From positions 1-41,604 of the forward strand of contig JAGRPB010000025.1 of NCBI GenBank assembly GCA_020439945.1: a stretch of DNA of 41,604 nt. Direction: 5' to 3'. The number at the start of each line of letters is the position of its first letter. The first letter of the stretch is position 1. The DNA comes from Verrucomicrobiia bacterium (GTDB lineage: Bacteria; Verrucomicrobiota; Verrucomicrobiia; Verrucomicrobiales; DEV007). Position numbers and translations under genes: made by a program. The notes under the pieces are model-generated. The model ran no database searches and was not told the origin of the DNA. It saw only the letters and a list, made by a program, of their open reading frames with translations. Shown here in pieces: positions 16,165-23,975 of the stretch.

Positions 16165-16371
16165 TCAATCGCGAGGAAAGGTGAAATGGACAAATGATTT
16201 CGCAGCTTCCTTCTCCTGTCCCTTTCCATACAGCCAGAGTCGATACTTTGGCGCCGTTTTCGCCCATGTGATCTTGCGATTCACCCCGTGGGCGCACCAC
16301 GGATCGTCCTTCGGATCTTTCAACATTCCCGCCCTGACCGGATTGAAATCGATGTCGATCGCCATCACCCG
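16165..16371 (-). pseudogene. Remnant of an IS200/REP-associated (Y1) transposase, C-terminal fragment
   Basis: The frame encodes AIDIDFNPVRAGMLKDPKDD followed by PWCAHG. This is the conserved C-terminal segment of Y1/RAYT-type transposases (typical form Y-I-D-L-N-P-V-R-A-G-x-V-x-D-P-x-D). An in-frame TAG at 16372-16374 lies directly upstream, and nothing resembling the HUH or catalytic Tyr region is present. What remains is about 65 codons of a protein normally 150-300 residues long. It sits at the border between the Fe-S cluster and the lower-GC DUF1254 block. Confidence 0.7.
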
Positions 16372-16430
16372 CTAGGGCGGCTCCAAGGGAATTGGCCGGG
16401 AGTGAAGGGAAGTCCTGGCAGTTGACGCTA

Positions 16431-17804
16431 TTACCAGATTTTTTTCGCGAAGTTCAACACGTACATGTCGCCGACGAACCGGTCGCGGGCGCCAAACTCA
16501 TGCAGCCAGCGAATGGTCATGGTGGCGTTCCAGGGCACATAGAGTAAGCCGCCCTGGATGCCGTAGGCGTGCACTTCATCATGAATGCTGGCATCGTAGA
16601 CAACGTCTCTTCCGGTGTCATCGGAAACCTGGAAGATGCTGTATCCACTGACACCGAGGTCCGCGAGCAGCGTTCCCGACTTGTTGAGGGGCAGGAATTG
16701 GCTGAATCCCCAACTGATGGTGAAATTGTCCCCGGGCCGAATATCGACTCCCTCCCGGTTGCTGTGAACTTCGTAGGCGGCTGCCGCGGTGATCGCGGTT
16801 CCCCTGGATTTGAATGGATACCAGGCTCCGGCAACGGTGGTGAGGTTGGACCAGAAACCCATCCCCGTGTTGTCGAGCGCGCCAGCTTCGTATCGGCCCG
16901 TGGGAGCGAAGAAACCGTCACTGATGGAGAGGTCGTAGTGATCTCCACCCCAACCGACCCAGACCGGTTGGACGAACAGATCCCCCAGGGCAGTGGATGA
17001 ATCCTGAATCTCAACGACGGACTCATGTTGGACCGAAAAGTCCTCCCGAAAACTCTGACTCACGGTGCCGCCCACGGTCGCCCCTGTGTTGAAAGTCTGG
17101 CCGCCACTGAAATCCAACCGGTTTCCGTCCGGATCGGTGATGGTGATCGTGCCATCGACCGTGGATTGAGCTGTGAGTTGCGCCACGGCTCGAGCGGTGA
17201 GCCGACCGTCCAAGCGGCCTTTGATGTCGGTGGTAGCCTTTAGCCGGGCATCGATCGACATGTCCACAATCGGCAGGCTGATCATGCCGCCTAACCGACC
17301 GCCGAGGACTTTGGTGTCACTCGACCAGACAACCGTGGGGACGATGCCGGTGGTTCGCACATCGAGATCCTCCACCGTGATTCGAGTCACCGACTGGGTT
17401 CGCAGGCGGGCCATGATTTCCGCATCCAGCGATACCGTAGCGGTCGTCGTGGTGTTTCTCTGGAATCCCCCGGCCACATCGAGCCGGCTGCCCTGATAGT
17501 TGAAGCTGAAACTGGACCCACGCGCGGAGGCGAGCGAGAAACTTCCCGCCCCGCTGATCGTCCTGGACAGGTCCAGCGATCCCGGGATCGAAAGGGAACT
17601 GAACGCATTCCCGTCACCATCGTTGAACTGGTCTGACAGGTAGGTGAAGTTGATTTGGCTGTAGTACAGTCCAGGATCCGATGGCACGAAAAAGTCCCGG
17701 GTTCCGTAGATGGCGGGAGCGTAGTGGTTCAACTCGCTGGCGTGTCCCAGCATGATGGGCGCCGCCGCGATGAAGAGGGCTGTCTTGAAAAAGGCACATT
17801 TCAT
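16431..17804 (-). CDS. Outer-membrane channel-like protein (phenol MetA/SphA-type transporter family)
   Basis: This 457-residue protein has a signal peptide (hydrophobic FIAAAPIMLGHA, cleavage near 22). Its mature start (FVPSDPGLYYSQINFTYL) resembles the opening of the MetA-pathway outer-membrane transporter family, and the C-terminal third is regular amphipathic beta strands ending ...NFAKKIW with a terminal aromatic residue, as outer-membrane barrels do. The middle region (about 90-260) is Thr/Ser-rich with alternating hydrophobic residues and no domain I recognise. It is the last gene of the leftward DUF1254 block, 87 bases after the preceding gene. Substrate unknown. Composition is lower in GC than the polysaccharide genes. 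Confidence 0.75.
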   Translation of the reverse strand: MKCAFFKTALFIAAAPIMLGHASELNHYAPAIYGTRDFFVPSDPGLYYSQINFTYLSDQFNDGDGNAFSSLSIPGSLDLSRTISGAGSFSLASARGSSFSFNYQGSRLDVAGGFQRNTTTTATVSLDAEIMARLRTQSVTRITVEDLDVRTTGIVPTVVWSSDTKVLGGRLGGMISLPIVDMSIDARLKATTDIKGRLDGRLTARAVAQLTAQSTVDGTITITDPDGNRLDFSGGQTFNTGATVGGTVSQSFREDFSVQHESVVEIQDSSTALGDLFVQPVWVGWGGDHYDLSISDGFFAPTGRYEAGALDNTGMGFWSNLTTVAGAWYPFKSRGTAITAAAAYEVHSNREGVDIRPGDNFTISWGFSQFLPLNKSGTLLADLGVSGYSIFQVSDDTGRDVVYDASIHDEVHAYGIQGGLLYVPWNATMTIRWLHEFGARDRFVGDMYVLNFAKKIW

Positions 17805-17891
17805 TTCAGTAAAAACGATGGAATCTAGAAATGAGGACCTGTCCGGGCACCCCTTGTTCTGTGGATTTCAGAATAATCTCTGAAATCCCCC

Positions 17892-18887
17892 CTACTTCAC
17901 CGGCTTGATTTCTGGGAACGTCCAAGTGCCGTCCAGAATCTCTTTGCGCGGTTGATACAGCCGGATCGTGTAATTCCAGCCTTCGGTGATGGGCAGGTAA
18001 TTGCTGGCCTCGGGGTCTCCGCCGAAATGGATCGTGTAGGAACCATCTTCGTTCGGAGTGGCCGAGGTGTTATTGTAGCTGTTGCGATCAAAATCGTTGG
18101 GGGCGAGAAAACCGTCGGCGTCGTAAACGGTGATCGACCAAAAGGCATCCACCGGCACATCGCGGACTGTGACCACATGGGGCGTTTTGCCGTCGTTATT
18201 TTCAACGCTGTCGACGATACCTTCGGCCATCGAGGCCGGTTGCCCCGCCCAACCCGCGATACCGATCAGGTGGCCGAGTGGGTCGATCTCGCCGCGCCGG
18301 CCGAACGACGTGCTGGACTCAAGACCGACGACGGCAGCAAGGTCGTTGACCGCCTTCCGCGCTTTGGCAAGGGTTTCGAGGTCCCAGTTCGGTGCTTCGA
18401 ACGGTCCCTCTCCTCCACCCTTGATGACAATCTCGTCCTGCATGGCATGAGCCCGGGGGGCATCCTCGGAATCTCCTGCATCGACAAAGGTTCGAAAAAG
18501 GAGCATCGCGAAGCGCGTCCCGACTTCCTCCATAGTCAGTTCATAGGAGCCGGGCACGGCATAGGCGAAATTGAAGTGGTCCTGACTGATGATCAGCACC
18601 GACTGAAACCGCCCGTCCCCTTCCGGCAGTGTCACCGTCACCGGTTTCGACAGGTCGACGATCACGGCGGAATACAACGTGTCCTGATTGGGCCGGATCA
18701 CCGTCTGCGGTGCGTTGGCGGAGGCGACCTCGCGCTCGTGGAACATCTCGCCGATCCCGATATTTCTTTCCTTCATGGTCAACCGGAACATGGTGTCGGA
18801 TTCAGCGCGCACGAGGTTCTGGATCGTGATGTCCTCGGCGAAAGCGAGCGTCGGGAGCAACACTGCTGTTAGTAGAAGCTTTTTCAT
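17892..18887 (-). CDS. Secreted DUF1254/DUF1214 protein (short form)
   Basis: The start at 18887 gives a classic signal peptide (MKKLLLTAVLLPTLAFA before EDIT) and a 331-residue product. The open frame continues upstream but only as an Arg-rich extension into the neighbour. The N-terminal half matches a shortened DUF1254 domain (TVIRPNQDTLYSAVIVDLSK, with the typical N-x-D-T-x-Y core). The C-terminal DUF1214 part shows VDAFWSITVYDADGFL and ends with NYTIRLYQPRKEILDGTW. It is a periplasmic or secreted protein whose biochemical role is unknown for the family. It sits 37 bases after a longer paralogue in the same leftward block, so the two probably arose by duplication or act together. Confidence 0.88.
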   Translation of the reverse strand: MKKLLLTAVLLPTLAFAEDITIQNLVRAESDTMFRLTMKERNIGIGEMFHEREVASANAPQTVIRPNQDTLYSAVIVDLSKPVTVTLPEGDGRFQSVLIISQDHFNFAYAVPGSYELTMEEVGTRFAMLLFRTFVDAGDSEDAPRAHAMQDEIVIKGGGEGPFEAPNWDLETLAKARKAVNDLAAVVGLESSTSFGRRGEIDPLGHLIGIAGWAGQPASMAEGIVDSVENNDGKTPHVVTVRDVPVDAFWSITVYDADGFLAPNDFDRNSYNNTSATPNEDGSYTIHFGGDPEASNYLPITEGWNYTIRLYQPRKEILDGTWTFPEIKPVK

Positions 18888-18924
18888 AATTTCTCTTTGT
18901 TGTGGGATTTGAATAATTTCCTCC

Positions 18925-20361
18925 TTACTGCACCCGTTCCAGTGGCGGCGTCGTCCACGAGCCGTCGAGGGCTTCCGGTTTCGGCCAGTAAAGACGCATA
19001 ACAGAGCTGAAGGGGCCCTTGGGGGCTGGCAGCCAGTTGGCTTCCTTGTCTTTGCCCGGCGAGTCGTGCTGCAGATAGAGCGTGATCCCACCGTCATCGT
19101 CCCGAACGAAGTCGCCGAGCATGGGCGAGTTAAGCAGGTAGCGATTGATGGGGTTTTCTACCAACAGGCTTTCTGGTAGTTCGTACATCGTCAGCGACCA
19201 GAATGACCTGACTGGTGGCAACTGCCCTGGCGCGAATCGCAGCGTGTAGCGGTGGGAACCGTCGAGTTTCTCGCCATCGGCATCGACGTAGTAGGACGGG
19301 TAAATCGCCTCTTCCTCGCTATGGCCCCAGATGCCAAGAACGGCGCCGGCCATTCGATGGAGGTAATTGTTTTTCAGGTGTTCACGCGTGCCGAAGATAT
19401 CGCCGGAACCGACCTCGCCCGCTTCGGCGCGTCTTTTCAGATCCCCGAATTCATCCCAGGCGTCGGCGATTCCCTGGCGGATGGCGTCTTGAATTTCCGA
19501 GGGAAGATTATCGTAATCGAACGTTTTTCCGACTCCGATACCGAGTGTTGCAAAGCGGGCCAACAGTTCTTTCTCGGAGGGGTGAGGCGGGCAAAACTGC
19601 AGAACGAAATTCAATTGCTCGAAGACTTTCGGAGACTTGGTGATCTCCTCTCGCGTCAAAGGCTCGATGAAATCAATGACGGGTGCGGATTCCGGCGCCG
19701 GTCGGCCGAGAAACTCCGAGAGGGGTTGCGCTTTGTATCCCATCTGGACGACTTTCACGTTATCGATGTCGGCTGGGTTGAAGAGCTGTGTTCGGTACAC
19801 GGCAACAAGCATTTCAGTTTCTGCGCGGATCACCTTGGTGATACCTTCGGGCGCTTCGCCCTTCCACCCGGGCCCGGCGATCAGAAAACGGCCGCCTTCA
19901 TTCCCGGTCGTTCGACTTCCGATGTAGTCAAAGTTATGGGTGTAAAGATCGATCAACTGGATGTTGAAGTAGCGTTCTTTCTCGATTGGCGGCACCGTCA
20001 ACACAAAGGGTTCAGTGCGAAGGTCGAGAGCCAGCCAACTGTAGGGTGTGTCGGAATTGGGTGTCTGCACGGCACGGTCTTCGTGCGTGTAGACCCGCGC
20101 GAGGTTTACGAGTTGGTTGATCGGCGTCTTGTATTCCGGATCTTCTTCGTTCACAAATGCTCCATAGAAAATGCGGTAGTTGTCCACCATCGGATTGGCG
20201 TAAAGGTAAGCTTCCTTCGCGATGCTCCTTGCCTCCTCGGGCGAGAGAGAAGCGGTTTCTGCCGAAGGTTCCGGTGGCGATTCCTGCTCAGAAGCACGAT
20301 CACAACTGGCGAGGAGCATCCCGACAAAGATCAGAAGTGTGAGATTGAAGATTCGATTCAT
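18925..20361 (-). CDS. DUF1254/DUF1214 lipoprotein (long form)
   Basis: This 478-residue lipoprotein has lipobox LLASC with Cys20, then a short Glu/Ser/Pro linker. The DUF1254 domain (about 45-180) shows EARSIAKEAYLYANPMVDNY and the core TPNSDTPYSWLALDLR. The DUF1214 domain (about 370-470) shows VRSFWSLTMYELPESLL and ends RLYWPKPEALDGSWTTPP, nearly the canonical family ending. Such proteins occur widely in bacteria but their reaction is unknown. Tethering of this paralogue to a membrane and secretion of the next one suggest two-compartment action. It begins 58 bases after the upstream barrel-protein gene and belongs to the same leftward block. Confidence 0.9.
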   Translation of the reverse strand: MNRIFNLTLLIFVGMLLASCDRASEQESPPEPSAETASLSPEEARSIAKEAYLYANPMVDNYRIFYGAFVNEEDPEYKTPINQLVNLARVYTHEDRAVQTPNSDTPYSWLALDLRTEPFVLTVPPIEKERYFNIQLIDLYTHNFDYIGSRTTGNEGGRFLIAGPGWKGEAPEGITKVIRAETEMLVAVYRTQLFNPADIDNVKVVQMGYKAQPLSEFLGRPAPESAPVIDFIEPLTREEITKSPKVFEQLNFVLQFCPPHPSEKELLARFATLGIGVGKTFDYDNLPSEIQDAIRQGIADAWDEFGDLKRRAEAGEVGSGDIFGTREHLKNNYLHRMAGAVLGIWGHSEEEAIYPSYYVDADGEKLDGSHRYTLRFAPGQLPPVRSFWSLTMYELPESLLVENPINRYLLNSPMLGDFVRDDDGGITLYLQHDSPGKDKEANWLPAPKGPFSSVMRLYWPKPEALDGSWTTPPLERVQ

Positions 20362-20419
20362 TGGTTGCTGATCGTGTCGGTTGGTATGTTTCAGGACGAC
20401 AGTGGAAGAGGAGAGCGCG

Positions 20420-21274
20420 TCATTTCGGCAAGACCAGGTTTGCCTGCAATCGGAACCGGAATCCCTCTGGACCGGTCACCGGCGATTCCGCCCAGTAGCC
20501 GAGCCCGGCTTGCAAGCTGACCGGCAGTTTTCCGATCTTCACCAGCTTGGAGATCGAGCCATTGATCGGAATCGACCACTGCTCCGCCGTCCAGTTGTAG
20601 CTCGCTTCGCTCTGAAGCGAATAGGTCCAAGCATCGGGTGTGGTGTAAGCGACGAAGGGCTGGAGAAAGGTGTTGTTGATATCCGCCCGGGTGCTTTCGC
20701 CCGCGTAGGACCAGATGTGATTGGCGAGGATTCCGTAGGTCCAGGCATCCTGTAGTCGGAGTACCACCACGGAAGGACCCGCGGCCCATTTTTCTCCACC
20801 CAGGAGAGGGTCAGTTGCGGTCGGAAACAGAAAGACCGGTCCCGCACCCCAGGTGACAACATTCGCCGTGGGTTGTTTCGGTGAAAGGAAGAAGGTTTGA
20901 TTGATGTCTCCCAGCCCGAACTGGGATCCTGCCCCCGGGAACAGGTCCTCCTGGTGGATGACCGGGGTGATGGTGCGGGTGATCAGGTTCCAATCCTTAT
21001 TGAGAGAAAATGGGATGACCGGCTGGATATTGGTCTGTACCCGCTGCCCGTCGTCCGCCGGGCCGAAGTTGAAATCAAAATTGGTTTGGATCGGCACACT
21101 GATGAGATCGGCCACCGGATTGGTCAGTTCCTGGGCGAGATCCGCGTTGTCCCCACTTCCTGCTGCCGCTTCTACTGAAAGTTCATTTCCTTGGGCGAGA
21201 GCGGATAGGACCAGCCAATAAATCAGGAAAACAGTCGACAAAGCCACGGAAATATCGGCGCAGTCTTTCTTCAT
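20420..21274 (-). CDS. Outer-membrane transporter-like beta-barrel (family often mislabelled neuromedin U)
   Basis: This 284-residue protein starts at 21274 with a signal peptide ending SALA before QGNE; the upstream in-frame ATG would bury it. The mature protein has the conserved run of this channel family: IQTNFDFNFGP, VQTNIQPVIPFSL, FGLGDINQTFFLSPK, WGAGPVFLFPTATD and KWAAGPSVVVL. It ends RFRLQANLVLPK in strand-like alternation. The family is distantly related to the MetA-type transporters, so the block encodes two barrel proteins flanking two DUF1254 proteins. It is the first gene of the leftward operon after the glycine-zipper lipoprotein. Transport is inferred from family; substrate is unknown. 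Confidence 0.78.
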   Translation of the reverse strand: MKKDCADISVALSTVFLIYWLVLSALAQGNELSVEAAAGSGDNADLAQELTNPVADLISVPIQTNFDFNFGPADDGQRVQTNIQPVIPFSLNKDWNLITRTITPVIHQEDLFPGAGSQFGLGDINQTFFLSPKQPTANVVTWGAGPVFLFPTATDPLLGGEKWAAGPSVVVLRLQDAWTYGILANHIWSYAGESTRADINNTFLQPFVAYTTPDAWTYSLQSEASYNWTAEQWSIPINGSISKLVKIGKLPVSLQAGLGYWAESPVTGPEGFRFRLQANLVLPK

Positions 21275-21381
21275 ATTTACTTTTTGTGGTTTGTGAAACC
21301 GTGCATAGGAGAGGAATTGGCTCTGCACACCTCTGCCTCGCTGATCGAGCGAAAGGAGGGATCAAGTCAGGAGTCTGTAGA

Positions 21382-21645
21382 TCAATAGTAGTGATAGCGT
21401 CGCGTTCTATCCCGATATTGCCGGCTGCCTCCGACCGCCATCCCGGCGGCAGCGCCAATGGCGGCCCCTTTCCCTTTGGCTCCTTTCCCGTCTTTTCTGA
21501 ATTGATTGCCGACTACGGCGCCCACGGCTGCGCCTCTGACGGCTCCGTGCGCCGGGGTGCGGGCGGGGGCACAACTGGAGAGAAACGCAGCAGTCGCGAG
21601 AGCCAATGGCAGAATGAGCGCCTTCAAGGCAGTGAAGAGTCTCAT
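21382..21645 (-). CDS. Small glycine-zipper lipoprotein
   Basis: This 87-residue protein has a lipoprotein signal (lipobox FLSSC, Cys25). A glycine-zipper repeat region follows (GAVRGAAVGAVVG and GAAIGAAAGMAVGG), separated by a Lys/Gly-rich segment, and it ends Tyr/Arg-rich (DRTRRYHYY). Such proteins insert in or associate with the outer membrane, often as stress-related envelope lipoproteins. It is leftward, 107 bases upstream of the barrel gene, and divergent from the TPR protein. It may be the first gene of the block or have its own promoter. Confidence 0.8.
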   Translation of the reverse strand: MRLFTALKALILPLALATAAFLSSCAPARTPAHGAVRGAAVGAVVGNQFRKDGKGAKGKGAAIGAAAGMAVGGSRQYRDRTRRYHYY

Positions 21646-21737
21646 GATTTTGCGAGGTTTCGGATGAGGATCGAGGAGAAAATTCGGGCAGTTTTGTCAA
21701 ATTCAGAAAAAACCCATGCTGAAAAGTTAGTTAGGAT

Positions 21738-21776
21738 GACGTCCCGCCACAAGTAACGCCGACGTAACTTACGCCG
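21738..21776. promoter_or_regulatory. Candidate operator in the divergent region
   Basis: Between the lipoprotein and the TPR gene there are two near-identical octamers, TAACGCCG (21754-21761) and TTACGCCG (21769-21776), spaced 15 bases apart. A GTAAC pair (21753 and 21764) and a GACGTC palindrome (21738-21743) lie in the same stretch, followed by a T7 run. This is a plausible binding site for the product of the divergent gene. It is pattern-based only. Confidence 0.3.
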
Positions 21777-21821
21777 CGTTTTTTTGTTGCCCGACACTCG
21801 GAGGATGAGAGAGAATTCCGG

Positions 21822-23456
21822 ATGATGGGAGGAGCCACCACCACCGTTCCGCGGGAAAGGGAGATACGTGCACAGTTGAAGCGTTTGCTGAAGTCCTCGC
21901 GCTTTCGCAGCAGTCCGCGAGCTCGGGATTTTCTCCTCTATGTGACGGATGAAACCCTGAGAGGAAGGGGCGATCAACTCGATCAGTTTTCGATCGGAAC
22001 CAATGCCTTGGGACGGAAGAACAATTTCTGTCCTTCCGAAGATCCTGCAGTCAGGATGCAAGCAACTCGTGTGCGCCGAGCCTTGGAAAACTTCTATCTA
22101 AAGGAAGGCACTGACGACACCGTAATCATCTCATTGCCGACGGGATCCTATGAACCCATTTTTCAATATGGAAAAGCCATCGAAGAATCCCAATCGAAGC
22201 CGTTTGGCGAGTGTTCACTTCCGGAAAACTGGCCTACGCTTCTACTGACCCCTTTTCGCAATCTGACTGGCGCTGACGAATTCGATTTTATCTCCGCAGG
22301 TGTGGTAAACGATCTGGCTGTCGAACTGGATCACTACTCCGGGCTGAGGGTGTTTCTAAACCGATCAGAGGAGGCACATCAAGAACGCTACACGTGGAGA
22401 CAGACTGAAACGCCTATCGAATTCGAGCTGACCGGATCTTTCAGCAATATTGGCACGGAACTGCGTTTTTCCATACACCTGCTGAGGGTAGTCGACGGCG
22501 AGCAACTGTGGGCCGAGGAATTTCACTTCGCGCATCCCGAAAGCGAGATGGCCACCATCCGAAACGAGCTTCCACAGCGGGTCGCGGCTGCCATTGCCGA
22601 GGAGGAGGGAATGATATCAAGACACGGAGGGATCCAGCCAGCCCAATCCGGGAAGTGCTGTGCCGGTGTCTATGAAGCCATTCTACTGGCCTATCATGCC
22701 GAACGCCATTTATCGGCGGAGACCTTCTCCAAAGCAGTGAAGTCGCTCAGCCGAGCCGTCGAAACACATCGCGAGTGCGGGCTTGCGTGGGCTTTGCTTT
22801 CTCGAATGTGGGCGATCTATTTTTCTCACGAAATGTCCGGCCAACCGGAAGGGATAGAGAAAGCGATCGAATGCGGCCGAGAAGCTGTGCGCCTCGGCTC
22901 GAGGGACATCACGGCCCGCACGGCGCTGGCCTACGCGTTTCTTCTCAACGATCGGATCGAGGATTGCCGGAGGGAGATCGATCACGCCCTTGAGGCGAAT
23001 CCCCGCACCCTGTTCTTCATGGATACCGTCGGCTATTTGCTGACCTTGTCGGGCGATTGGGAACGGGGACCGGAACTCTCCCGACAGGCAATCAAACGAA
23101 ATCCGTATCCCCGTCTCGTCGCCCATGGCAGCCTGTGGCTCGATGCGATTCGGCGAAGCGATTACGAGGATGCCCTGATCAATGCGAACCAGCACAACAT
23201 TACCGGGACCTTTTGGACCCCCTTGATGAGGATCGTGGCCAGGGTTCTTGCCGGCGACATAAAGAACGCGAAGGTGCGGGAAGATCTCGACGAACTCCTG
23301 CGATATAAGCCAGATTTCGAACTCGTCGGACGTCGGCTGATCGGTAGATACGTGAAGTTTTCTGATCTTCAGGACAAGATCGAGAAGGGATTGAGAGGAG
23401 CCGGGATAGTAATAAGAGGACCGGTGAATGGAAGAGTTACGGCCGAACACTGCTAA
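21822..23456 (+). CDS. Large TPR protein with putative DNA-binding N-terminus and TolB-like middle
   Basis: This protein has 544 residues. Residues 10-105 (RAQLKRLLKSSRFRSSPRAR, then PAVRMQATRVRRALENFYLK and IISLPTGSYEPIF) match the N-terminal module of a family of bacterial TPR proteins often annotated as adenylate-cyclase-like or transcriptional regulators. Residues about 125-255 resemble the TolB-like amino-terminal fold (LLLTPFRNLTGADEFDFISA; ELTGSFSNIGTELRFSIHLL). Residues about 275-500 form TPR-like helical pairs. There is no signal peptide or membrane segment, so it should be cytoplasmic. It diverges from the DUF1254 block and is the best candidate for its regulator. Codons are less GC-biased than in the polysaccharide genes. 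Two adjacent ATGs (21822, 21825) compete as start. Confidence 0.8.
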   Translation: MMGGATTTVPREREIRAQLKRLLKSSRFRSSPRARDFLLYVTDETLRGRGDQLDQFSIGTNALGRKNNFCPSEDPAVRMQATRVRRALENFYLKEGTDDTVIISLPTGSYEPIFQYGKAIEESQSKPFGECSLPENWPTLLLTPFRNLTGADEFDFISAGVVNDLAVELDHYSGLRVFLNRSEEAHQERYTWRQTETPIEFELTGSFSNIGTELRFSIHLLRVVDGEQLWAEEFHFAHPESEMATIRNELPQRVAAAIAEEEGMISRHGGIQPAQSGKCCAGVYEAILLAYHAERHLSAETFSKAVKSLSRAVETHRECGLAWALLSRMWAIYFSHEMSGQPEGIEKAIECGREAVRLGSRDITARTALAYAFLLNDRIEDCRREIDHALEANPRTLFFMDTVGYLLTLSGDWERGPELSRQAIKRNPYPRLVAHGSLWLDAIRRSDYEDALINANQHNITGTFWTPLMRIVARVLAGDIKNAKVREDLDELLRYKPDFELVGRRLIGRYVKFSDLQDKIEKGLRGAGIVIRGPVNGRVTAEHC

Positions 23457-23470
23457 GAAATCGCACTTTT

Positions 23471-23525
23471 ACCCCTTCCGCTCCGTCACCGGGCATCGCC
23501 CCGGATTGGAGGTGGAGGAAGGGGT
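23471..23525 (+). terminator. Long multi-stem hairpin after the TPR gene
   Basis: ACCCCTTCC (23471-23479) pairs with GGAAGGGGT (23517-23525). Inside it, CTCC (23481-23484) pairs with GGAG (23508-23511) and CCGGG (23489-23493) with CCCGG (23500-23504). It begins 14 bases after the TPR stop. No T run follows, so it is either a non-canonical terminator, an mRNA 3' stabiliser or a palindromic repeat. Confidence 0.45.
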
Positions 23526-23891
23526 GGGAGCGTCACATTCCGCGAAATCTGACCGCATTTAAATCTCAGTAAGAGGACGACTGCATTTCGAATCGAGCTC
23601 AACCGAACGGACAATATTCAGGCTCCATCCCTGTTTCCGTCGAACTCCTTCAAGGAGGATTCCCAGCGGCGCCCCCTTCCGTTCGTGTTTTTTGTTCCGA
23701 CCGTAGTCATTGTCGTTACTGTTTCCGCGTTCTCTGAATCTTCGCTCGGTGCTATGATGTTCAGGAGACAGTTCAACCACTGCCGCCGATAAACGAGATA
23801 GCCGGTTCCGAGCCCCGATTGTCGATGCTCCCTGGTCACGATATCGGCATCGGAGGCACTGATCCTCCGGCCTGTTAGGAACGCTCAGTCA

Positions 23892-23905
23892 GGGAGCCGG
23901 CTCCC
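23892..23905 (-). terminator. Perfect palindrome downstream of the RND operon
   Basis: GGGAGCCGGCTCCC is a perfect 14-base palindrome about 70 bases after the stop of the leftward RND pump gene. It could end that operon's transcript, but it lacks a T run on the minus strand. Confidence 0.25.
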
Positions 23906-23975
23906 CGCCCTCATTGCTTCCTCCTCTGCCGTCCGTGGCTTGGCCCCCGGCACACCGAGGTTTTCGTGGTCCCCT

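Larger units (their letters stand above)
23457..23975. other. 519-base intergenic region with hairpins and no convincing gene
   Basis: The stretch holds a long hairpin (23471-23525) and a perfect 14-base palindrome (23892-23905). Between them the minus strand is open in two overlapping frames (about 23559-23839). Neither product shows a signal, domain or sensible composition. Bases about 23698-23736 have a loose six-base periodicity (GTAGTC/ATTGTC/GTTACT-like). I see decayed or non-coding sequence here, at the right border of the lower-GC block. Confidence 0.5.
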
